From positions 1 through 11,968 of the forward strand of contig USEH01000050.1 of assembly GCA_900553675.1 (NCBI GenBank): a stretch of 11,968 nucleotides of DNA, given 5' to 3'. Made by a program: the position numbers and the translations under genes. The stretch comes from an uncultured Ruminococcus sp. (GTDB lineage Bacteria; Bacillota; Clostridia; Oscillospirales; Ruminococcaceae). Below, piece by piece: positions 6,610-11,968 of the stretch. Each line of letters starts with the position of its first letter. Within the stretch, counting starts at the first letter, position 1. The notes below the pieces were generated by a model. The model ran no database searches. It had not been told where the DNA came from and saw only the letters and a program-made list of their open reading frames with translations.

Positions 6610-7641
6610 ATGCGTCAGGAATACATTAACGATTGTCCCGAATACTTAAAGGATTTTCTTCGCTATGTCCGTGTTGTGCGAAACCACACCGAGCGCACCG
6701 AAGAAGCTTACTACACCGACCTGCGGGTCTTTCTGCGTTATCTTAAGATTATACATGAAGACGTTTCCGAAGATGCAAACTTCAATCAAATCACTATTGC
6801 AGATGTTCCGTTGGACTACATCAAGCAGTTCTCACTTAATGACGCCTATGAATACATGAGCTATCTTAATGATGTTCGCAAAAATTCAAATGCAGCGCGT
6901 TCAAGAAAAACCTCTTCACTTCGGCGATTTTTCGACTATCTTCACAATAAGTCGATGGTTCTCAATAATAACCCATTGGAGCATCTCGAACATCCAAAGC
7001 CTGCAAAGCGGCTTCCGAAGTTTCTCGAGCTTGAACAGTCACAGGAGCTATTGGAAAATATTGATAGCAGAAATCAGGAGCGTGATTACTGCATAATAAC
7101 GCTTTTCCTTAACTGCGGTATGCGTTTAAGCGAGCTTGCAGGGCTTAACTTAAACGACTATGCAAAGTCAAAATCCGGTGCGACTCTGCGGCTTTTTGGT
7201 AAAGGTCAGAAGGAACGAATCGTCTATCTGAATCAGGCTTGCATTGAGGCTCTTGATGCGTATATAAAGGTCAGACCAAAGTCAACGGTAGAAACAAACG
7301 CCATCTTTCTTTCATCTCACGCAAACAATCTGACAAGGCTATCTACAAGAAGGATTCAGCGGATCGTTGATGATCAGCTGAAGCGTGCTGGGCTTGGAAA
7401 TCTGGGAATATCGGTTCATAAGCTCCGTCATACCTGCGCCACCTTGATGTATGAATATGGCAATGTGGACGTTATGGTTCTTAAGGATATTTTAGGACAC
7501 GTCAACCTTGCAACTACCGAAATTTACACGCACTTATCGGATAAAGACCGTAGAAAAGCGGCTGAAAGCTCTCCCCTTGCGAATATGCGGCAATCTCATA
7601 AAAAGACCGACAATACAGATGCAGACAAAAATAAAGGTTAA
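6610..7641 (+). CDS. XerC/XerD-type tyrosine recombinase
   Basis: This 343-residue protein has the two-domain Xer layout. An N-terminal SAM-like core-binding domain covers about residues 8-120 (ERTEEAYYTDLRVFLRYL), and the catalytic domain about 135-320. All catalytic residues are visible: R172 (CGMRLSEL), K198 (FGKGQKER), H270 and R273 (HKLRH), H297 (LGHVN) and nucleophile Y306 (IYTHLS). Such enzymes resolve chromosome dimers or move integrative elements. There is no excisionase, cargo or att-flanked island here, which favours a resident Xer-like enzyme, although substrate and role cannot be read from the sequence. ATG 6610 is chosen because AAAGG (6597-6601) sits 8 nt upstream. The in-frame GTG at 6601 overlaps that site. 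Composition resembles the neighbours. The repeat and palindrome at 6395-6503 lie just upstream and may be related to it. Confidence 0.9.
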   Translation: MRQEYINDCPEYLKDFLRYVRVVRNHTERTEEAYYTDLRVFLRYLKIIHEDVSEDANFNQITIADVPLDYIKQFSLNDAYEYMSYLNDVRKNSNAARSRKTSSLRRFFDYLHNKSMVLNNNPLEHLEHPKPAKRLPKFLELEQSQELLENIDSRNQERDYCIITLFLNCGMRLSELAGLNLNDYAKSKSGATLRLFGKGQKERIVYLNQACIEALDAYIKVRPKSTVETNAIFLSSHANNLTRLSTRRIQRIVDDQLKRAGLGNLGISVHKLRHTCATLMYEYGNVDVMVLKDILGHVNLATTEIYTHLSDKDRRKAAESSPLANMRQSHKKTDNTDADKNKG

Positions 7642-7651
7642 ATATGAAGAG

Positions 7652-7667
7652 ATTGTCACAATATAAT
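7652..7667 (+). promoter_or_regulatory. Possible -10 element and overlapping small palindrome before the NUDIX gene
   Basis: TATAAT occurs at 7662-7667, 55 nt before the NUDIX start codon, in the only non-coding gap that could hold a promoter for it. It overlaps an 11-bp palindrome, ATTGTCACAAT (7652-7662). No good -35 hexamer lies 16-18 nt upstream (TAAATA at 7639-7644), so the call is weak. Confidence 0.3.
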
Positions 7668-7721
7668 GCATTCGGATTTTAATTTGTGAGCTGTATTTTA
7701 TTGAGGTGTTAGTGAAGAAAT

Positions 7722-8171
7722 ATGGAGAGTATTGAAGTCAAATTTTACAATAATGTTGAAGATACACTTTTGAAATTTGCGGTTATCGTATCAAAAACAA
7801 ACGGTAAATTTGTATTTTGCAAGCATAATGAAAGAGATACATATGAAATCCCCGGCGGGCACCGAGAACCCGGTGAGACTATAATCGAAACTGCAAAAAG
7901 AGAGCTTATGGAGGAAACGGGTGCAGTCGATTTTAATATTTCACCCGTATGCGTGTATTCTGTAAAAGGCAAAACAAAAGTGAATAAAAACAGCGATGAT
8001 ATAAGCTTTGGCATGATATTTTTCGCCGATATTGCTTCCTTTGAAAAAGAGCTTCACAGCGAAATCGAAAAAATACTGATTACAGATGATTTAGACCATG
8101 CCTTTACTTGGACATACCCTGCCATTCAGCCCAAGCTTCTTGAAGAAGTAAGGCGAAGAGGGTATCGTTAA
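7722..8171 (+). CDS. NUDIX hydrolase, substrate unknown
   Basis: The protein has 149 residues with a textbook Nudix box, G-x5-E-x7-R-E-U-x-E-E-x-G-U, running from G46 (GHREPGE) through E52 to R60-E61-L62-M63-E64-E65-T66-G67. The N-terminal strand FAVIVSKTNGKFVFCKHNE and the YEIPGGH lead-in are typical of MutT-like pyrophosphatases, which hydrolyse nucleoside diphosphate-X compounds with Mg2+. The substrate, whether an oxidised nucleotide, a nucleotide sugar or other, cannot be assigned. The ATG at 7722 is preceded by GAGGTG (7703-7708), a rather long 13-nt spacing. An in-frame TGA at 7713 rules out a longer start. It lies 80 nt after the recombinase gene, probably as an independent or loosely linked unit, and ends just before a bidirectional terminator shared with the convergent ATPase gene. 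Confidence 0.9.
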   Translation: MESIEVKFYNNVEDTLLKFAVIVSKTNGKFVFCKHNERDTYEIPGGHREPGETIIETAKRELMEETGAVDFNISPVCVYSVKGKTKVNKNSDDISFGMIFFADIASFEKELHSEIEKILITDDLDHAFTWTYPAIQPKLLEEVRRRGYR

Positions 8172-8193
8172 TTATTTGGACTGATAAAGACAC

Positions 8194-8246
8194 AAAAACA
8201 CGGCTCCCCTGCTGAACGTTTGTTCATATGGAAGCCGTGCTTTTTA
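8194..8246. terminator. Bidirectional intrinsic terminator between convergent genes
   Basis: The stem CACGGCT (8199-8205) pairs with AGCCGTG (8233-8239). It extends inward through CC/GG and encloses a second hairpin, TGAAC-GTTT-GTTCA (8213-8226). On the + strand the stem is followed by CTTTTTATT, ending the NUDIX transcript. On the - strand the run AAAAA at 8194-8198 reads as TTTTT and ends the ATPase transcript, although the hairpin then includes bases just past that gene's stop codon. Confidence 0.85.
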
Positions 8247-8251
8247 TTATA

Positions 8252-9307
8252 TCACTGTTTTGAAGACTTTATACGTGCTATCAGATTGTCGCCAACTGCG
8301 CTTACCTTGTCAAAATCCATCGCGTTGATATAGTAGCTTTCAAGCTCGTCGTGAATTTCCTTGGCTTTTTTAAGAGCCGCAACAGAGGCAGCAATAAGCT
8401 CCGCAGCTACTCCCCTGTCGAACGCCATGCGTTTGCGCTTTTCTCTGAGAGCCAAGCGGTCGTAGAATCGCAGCGCGTTTATTCTTGCCGAGGCGTCGAT
8501 TTCTCCGGTAGCAAAGGCGGTGTTCAGCTCAGGGATTACAATATGCTCGTAGGTGTCGCAGGAGTGGAAAACGCTTGTGCTAACTATAACGTTATATCCA
8601 GCCTCAACAGCATATCTTGCAAGAGCCTTTAAGATTTTATCGGATACCGCGCAGAAATCATCTTCGATTTTAAATACGTTCATTCCCTCAAAGACGTTTT
8701 CATGGGTCAAAACGCCGTTTGGCGTGATTGATGTTATCTGACGGTAGGAAAGCTTACCTGAATCCTGTTTCTTTCTTGAAAACAGCCTTGCCGCAACTCT
8801 TTCACAGTAGCCTTCGAGCTTTGATTGATTTATACATTCATCTGCGAGCGTATAAACATCGTCGTTGAGTGATACTATTGCTTTGAGATACCTTTTTACA
8901 AGGTCGTGATATTTCTTGTTGCAGACTGTTGCGTCGATTACCTTCTCCTTATTTTTCATCAGCTCAGAGCCGTTCCAGCAGGATCCAAGGTCAACAAGTA
9001 TCTGGCTAACTCCGGGATATACCGGCTCGACAACGTGCGGAGCGGTTCCATCGATCACGATAACTTTAAGATTGTTGAATACCACAGCATCCAGCGATGC
9101 AGGATCGGAAGAGCAGTAATACAAATCCGGCATATCGATATCACAAAGCTCATTTGCTATTCTTTTCATCAGCGATGATTTTCCTGTTCCGGGACCTCCT
9201 TTGATGATATAAGTAGTGTATTCAGGTGCGCTGATAAGCTCTCTTATGTGGGTAGAAAATCCATCAGAAGTTGGACATCCTAAAAAGTAGGTGCAGACTT
9301 TATCCAT
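8252..9307 (-). CDS. P-loop ATPase, duplicated-domain family of unknown function
   Basis: The 351-residue protein resembles the uncharacterised clostridial/bacillar ATP-binding family that I know as PRK06851. The N-terminal half has Walker A GGPGTGKSS (37-45), then YYCSSDPASLDAVV (63-76) and the characteristic VIDGTAPHVVEPVYPG (84-99). The second half (about 191-270) repeats the same layout (ITPNG..., then SDKILKALARYAVEAGYNVI, then YEHIVIPELNTAFATG), but its P-loop position reads FKIEDDFCAVSDKIL with no GxxxxGKS, so this half probably does not bind nucleotide as the first does. A charged helical tail follows. I chose the ATG at 9307 because GGAGG (9315-9319) is 7 nt upstream. The ATG at 9313 is only 1 nt from it. 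Cellular role unknown: a kinase-like or regulatory ATPase is possible. It follows manA but has its own leader and terminator. Confidence 0.85.
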   Translation of the reverse strand: MDKVCTYFLGCPTSDGFSTHIRELISAPEYTTYIIKGGPGTGKSSLMKRIANELCDIDMPDLYYCSSDPASLDAVVFNNLKVIVIDGTAPHVVEPVYPGVSQILVDLGSCWNGSELMKNKEKVIDATVCNKKYHDLVKRYLKAIVSLNDDVYTLADECINQSKLEGYCERVAARLFSRKKQDSGKLSYRQITSITPNGVLTHENVFEGMNVFKIEDDFCAVSDKILKALARYAVEAGYNVIVSTSVFHSCDTYEHIVIPELNTAFATGEIDASARINALRFYDRLALREKRKRMAFDRGVAAELIAASVAALKKAKEIHDELESYYINAMDFDKVSAVGDNLIARIKSSKQ

Positions 9308-9320
9308 AAACATACCTCCA

Positions 9321-9360
9321 AAATCGTTTTACCTTAATATAATATGGTAAAAAACGATTT
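9321..9360 (-). promoter_or_regulatory. Inverted repeat in the leader of the ATPase gene
   Basis: AAATCGTTTTACC (9321-9333) and GGTAAAAAACGATTT (9346-9360) are inverted copies, matching except for a 2-nt T insertion in one arm. They are separated by the AT-rich 12-mer TTAATATAATAT. On the coding strand the element sits immediately before the GGAGG ribosome-binding site, and its centre contains TATTAT and TATATT, possible -10 sequences. It could be an operator lying across the promoter, or a leader hairpin affecting translation. There is no T-run suited to a terminator. Confidence 0.6.
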
Positions 9361-9365
9361 CGGTG

Positions 9366-9403
9366 AAAACAAAAAGCAGACGGTGATTTTTTGCCGTCTG
9401 CTT
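9366..9403 (-). terminator. Intrinsic terminator of the trhP-manA transcript
   Basis: On the - strand a 10-bp perfect stem, AAGCAGACGG/CCGTCTGCTT (9374-9383 and 9394-9403), with a 10-nt loop is followed by TTTTTGTTTT. It starts 24 nt past the manA stop codon, so most transcription from manA should end here. This implies a separate promoter for the ATPase gene. Confidence 0.88.
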
Positions 9404-9426
9404 AAAAAATATATTGCGTTCGTTAT

Positions 9427-10401
9427 CTACGCTCCCGCATACAACAGCTCGCAGCTTCCGCTAACCTTAAAATCAACTCCCGCAGGGATAAACACGCTTC
9501 CGCCTTTCTTAAGATTATAGCTTTCGCCACAGCAATCAAGAGTAACTTCACCCTCTAAAACCACAAGCGAAGCAAAGCCTTTTCCAGCCGGTATGCAGAT
9601 ATCAGCTCCGTCGAGCTTGATGGTTTTAGCTGTGAAATACTCGCAGGAAGCTAATTCCCTGACAGTTGCCTTGCCGCCATCGAGAGCCTTAGTGCTGCCG
9701 ACATTTCCATAAGGAACGCTTGAAGGTTCAAGGCTTGCAACCTCGACCGCCTTGTCAATGTGAAGCGCTCTGGGCTTTCGGTCTGCCCCCAGTCTTCCAT
9801 AGTCGGAAACGCGGTATGTTACGTTTGAATTTTCCTGAATCTCGGCAATAAGTATGCCTTTTCCTATGGCATGAACTGTTCCGGATTTTATAAAGAAGAT
9901 ATCGCCCTTGTGGACATTTACATAGTTTAAAACCTCATCTAGGGTATTGTCAGATATTTTGCGGCTGAATTCATCCTTGGTGATACTGCGGTTAAAGCCA
10001 TATAAAAGCTTTGCGCCTTCATCGCAGTCCACGACATACCACATCTCGGTCTTGCCGTTGTCGCCTTCGTTCTTTCTGGCGTATTCATCGCTTGGATGAA
10101 CCTGAACAGAAAGGCGGTCCTTGGCGTCGATGAGCTTTACGAGTATCGGGAAGCTGTCAAAGCCATCACAGATGTCTCCCAAAGCGTCTTTGCCCCATAT
10201 ATCAAGGACTTCATTCAGGGTCTTCCCTGCCATTTCTCCGTTTATAACCTCGCATTTGCCGTCCTCGTGGCAGGAGACCACCCAAGCCTCGGCAACGCGT
10301 TCAAGCTCGCTTTTAAAGCCGTATTCATCCTTAAGCTTGGTTCCGCCCCAGATATAATCCTTTAGCGGCGCCTTTAAAATCAGCGGGTACATTTTATTCA
10401 T
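9427..10401 (-). CDS. manA: Mannose-6-phosphate isomerase, class I (short form)
   Basis: The 324-residue protein matches the length of the short Firmicute type I phosphomannose isomerases, smaller than the roughly 390-residue E. coli enzyme. The cupin zinc-site motifs are present: QVHPSDEYA (H102 within 100-108), TEMWYVVD (E119) and SGTVHAIGKG (H177). The substrate-binding block is QENSNVTYRVSDYGR (189-203), including R197. N-terminal APLKDYIWGGTKLK is also typical. It interconverts fructose-6-phosphate and mannose-6-phosphate in the cytoplasm, linking mannose use or mannosyl-donor synthesis with glycolysis. The start is the ATG at 10401, 5 nt after the trhP stop. AAAGGA inside the last trhP codons (10414-10419) is 12 nt upstream. 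An in-frame ATG at 10392 is a less likely alternative. The gene is co-transcribed with trhP and ends at a strong terminator. Confidence 0.95.
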   Translation of the reverse strand: MNKMYPLILKAPLKDYIWGGTKLKDEYGFKSELERVAEAWVVSCHEDGKCEVINGEMAGKTLNEVLDIWGKDALGDICDGFDSFPILVKLIDAKDRLSVQVHPSDEYARKNEGDNGKTEMWYVVDCDEGAKLLYGFNRSITKDEFSRKISDNTLDEVLNYVNVHKGDIFFIKSGTVHAIGKGILIAEIQENSNVTYRVSDYGRLGADRKPRALHIDKAVEVASLEPSSVPYGNVGSTKALDGGKATVRELASCEYFTAKTIKLDGADICIPAGKGFASLVVLEGEVTLDCCGESYNLKKGGSVFIPAGVDFKVSGSCELLYAGA

Positions 10402-10406
10402 GATAA

Positions 10407-11633
10407 TTACAGTTCCTTTCTTATTATAGTTCCTGCCGGAAGTTCAATATTCAGCGGCATTGAAAGCTTCATTGTTGCGATATTTGCAACCTCAACGCTC
10501 TCCCCTGCCTCGTTTATTATTTCATCGGCTATATATTCAATAGGTTCTCTGTCCGGCGAGAGTATTTCAAGCTTATCTCCCTTGAAAAAACGGTTGCGCT
10601 GTGTGCAGTATATATATCCGTCCTGACACCTGTCTACAACAGCTACAACATCATAATTCCTGACATATCCACTGGTTTCGTAGTACTGCGACTGCTCTGG
10701 TCTGCCAAAATAGAAGCCGTTTGAATACATCCTGTGGGATACCTTGTAAACCTCGTCAACTATCCACTTTGGAAGTGAGTAATTGTCAGGATTGTTTCTA
10801 AGCACATCCACAGCGTGCCTGTATGCGTTTGTAACCACCGACACATAGTAAGCCGACTTTGCCCTGCCCTCGATTTTAAAGCTTGTAACACCGGCTCTGG
10901 CAAGCTTGTCTAAATGCTCTATCATGCACATATCCTTGGCATTAAGGATATACGAGCCGGTTTCGTCCTCGGCTATGGGATAATACTCGCCGGGGCGTTT
11001 TTCCTCCATAAGAGCATATTTCCATCTGCATGGCTGCGCACATTCTCCGCGGTTGGCGTCCCTGTTTACAAGATACTGTGATAACAGGCACCTTCCGGAA
11101 AACGAAACGCACATAGCACCGTGAACAAAGCACTCTATATCCATATCATCAGGAGTTTTGGCTCTTATCTCGGCGATATCATCTATACTTAGTTCGCGGG
11201 CAAGGACTACCCTTTTTGCACCCATGTTGTAAAACGTTCGCGCGGTTACATAGTTCACAATTCCTGCTTGAGTGGAAATATGAATCTCCAAATCAGGGGT
11301 GTACTGTTTTATCATCGAAAATACGCCGATGTCGTTGACGATTGCAGCGTCTATCCCGCAGGCGTAGGCTTCCTTGATAAAGCCCTCAAAGCCTTCTATT
11401 TCGCTGTTTTTGGGAAGAGTATTGCAGGTCAGATAAACTTTTTTGCCCTTTTCGTGCGCAATAGCACAAGCCTTGCTCAGTTCGTTCATCGAAAAATTCG
11501 CCGGAGACGACCTCATGCCAAAGCTTTTTCCGCCGAGATACACAGCGTCGGCTCCGAACATAATCGCCGCATTAAACCGCTCCATATCCCCTGCCGGTGC
11601 CAGAACTTCAAGTCTTGAATAGTCGTTATTCAT
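10407..11633 (-). CDS. trhP: U32 family protein, TrhP/YrrO-like tRNA hydroxylation protein
   Basis: The protein has 408 residues. The N-terminal half is a TIM-barrel-like domain beginning with LEVLAPAGDMERFNAAI, typical of the family. The U32 signature ECFVHGAMCVSFSGRC occupies residues 167-182, with C175 and C182, followed by GECAQPCRWKY with C198 and C202. These four cysteines are the likely iron-sulphur ligands. A C-terminal beta-rich domain starts at about residue 315. Long annotated as a collagenase-like peptidase, the family is now linked to prephenate-dependent hydroxylation of U34 in tRNA (TrhP; YrrN/YrrO in B. subtilis). Whether this copy is closer to YrrN or YrrO I cannot tell. Its ATG overlaps the mltG stop by 1 nt (TGATG), so translation is probably coupled. 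In B. subtilis an O-methyltransferase gene (yrrM) lies between the two, and it is missing here. Confidence 0.9.
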   Translation of the reverse strand: MNNDYSRLEVLAPAGDMERFNAAIMFGADAVYLGGKSFGMRSSPANFSMNELSKACAIAHEKGKKVYLTCNTLPKNSEIEGFEGFIKEAYACGIDAAIVNDIGVFSMIKQYTPDLEIHISTQAGIVNYVTARTFYNMGAKRVVLARELSIDDIAEIRAKTPDDMDIECFVHGAMCVSFSGRCLLSQYLVNRDANRGECAQPCRWKYALMEEKRPGEYYPIAEDETGSYILNAKDMCMIEHLDKLARAGVTSFKIEGRAKSAYYVSVVTNAYRHAVDVLRNNPDNYSLPKWIVDEVYKVSHRMYSNGFYFGRPEQSQYYETSGYVRNYDVVAVVDRCQDGYIYCTQRNRFFKGDKLEILSPDREPIEYIADEIINEAGESVEVANIATMKLSMPLNIELPAGTIIRKEL

Positions 11634-11968
11634 CAGGCGAGTCCAGCTTTCTTCTTGTTTTCTTCATGCTCTTCATTAGTTGTGGCAAAGAAGGTTTCCT
11701 TGGTTTCAAGATTTGAGCAGAAGTAATAGTAGCCGGTATCGTCCGGATTGAGGACAGCGTCTATAGCGTCCTTTCCGGGATTGCATATTGCGCCTATTGG
11801 CAGCCCAACGCAGCTATAGGTGTCGTAAGCGTCGTACATATCCTGATATTCAATAGTCAAAACTTTTTTGATAACATCGTCAATATAAGAATATGTCGTG
11901 TCAGACTGTAGCTTAGGAAATTCATCAGGTCTTGCAAGCCTGTTTTCAAAGACAGAAGCAATAGTTGC
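11633..11968 (-). CDS. mltG: Endolytic transglycosylase MltG, C-terminal part (5' end outside window)
   Basis: The frame runs in from the right edge to TGA at 11635-11633, giving the last 111 residues. They carry the YceG/MltG C-terminal signature: ASVFENRLARPDEFPKLQSD (residues 4-23 of the fragment), then YDTYSCVGLPIGAICNPG, then AIDAVLNPDDTGYYYFCSN, and the final EEHEENKKKAG. MltG cleaves nascent glycan strands next to the cytoplasmic membrane and ends peptidoglycan polymerisation. The N-terminal membrane anchor, LysM-like region and catalytic glutamate, which lies just before the ASVF motif, are beyond the window. GLPIGAI replaces the more usual GLPPGPI, a mild variation. An internal ATG at 11860 would give a 75-residue frame but is only a methionine inside this gene. 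It is coupled to trhP, an arrangement conserved in Firmicutes. Confidence 0.93.
   Translation of the reverse strand, partial: ATIASVFENRLARPDEFPKLQSDTTYSYIDDVIKKVLTIEYQDMYDAYDTYSCVGLPIGAICNPGKDAIDAVLNPDDTGYYYFCSNLETKETFFATTNEEHEENKKKAGLA

Noticed and set aside
6610..8171. Integrated mobile element carrying the recombinase and NUDIX genes
   Set aside because: There are no flanking direct repeats bracketing the two genes, no tRNA target, no excisionase or phage/plasmid genes, and composition resembles the neighbours.

Overview
The window looks like a chromosomal housekeeping segment from an anaerobic, spore-forming-lineage Firmicute, most likely class Clostridia and possibly Oscillospirales/Ruminococcaceae. 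The evidence is the gene set (YqfD, PhoH, YbeY, Era, a YqzL-like protein, RecO, MutS2 with a Smr domain, a short type I ManA, U32/TrhP and MltG), AAAGGA-type Shine-Dalgarno sequences and the moderately low GC content. The lineage is inferred from protein families and gene order, not from a marker search.

Positions 1-6395 run on the + strand. The window opens with the C-terminal end of the sporulation protein YqfD. A clear sigma-A-type promoter with an extended -10 follows (553-581). It should drive a tight cluster: phoH, ybeY, era, a very small yqzL-like gene that overlaps the start of recO, recO, and mutS2. These genes serve ribosome and rRNA maturation (PhoH, YbeY, Era) and DNA recombination and repair or ribosome rescue (RecO, MutS2). 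The cluster is compacted relative to Bacillus subtilis: pgpH, dgkA and cdd are absent from their usual places.

Positions 6396-6609 are non-coding and contain the oddest DNA in the window. A perfect 28-bp tandem duplication starts on the last base of the mutS2 stop codon. A 36-bp perfect inverted repeat (16-bp arms, TTTT loop) follows it. Just downstream lies a complete XerC/XerD-type tyrosine recombinase (6610-7641) with all its catalytic residues. A small NUDIX hydrolase (7722-8171) comes next and ends at a bidirectional terminator.

Positions 8252-11968 run on the - strand, convergent with the first part. Read in the direction of transcription, they hold the 3' end of mltG (peptidoglycan lytic transglycosylase), a U32/TrhP tRNA-hydroxylation protein coupled to it by a 1-nt overlap, manA (mannose-6-phosphate isomerase) 5 nt further on with its own terminator, and a two-half P-loop ATPase of unknown function. 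An inverted repeat sits directly in front of the ATPase ribosome-binding site.

I found no clearly novel multi-gene system, tRNA, rRNA, CRISPR array, insertion sequence or toxin-antitoxin pair. The points most worth a second look are the repeat and palindrome upstream of the recombinase, the overlapping yqzL-like gene, and the ATPase with a degenerate second half and a structured leader.
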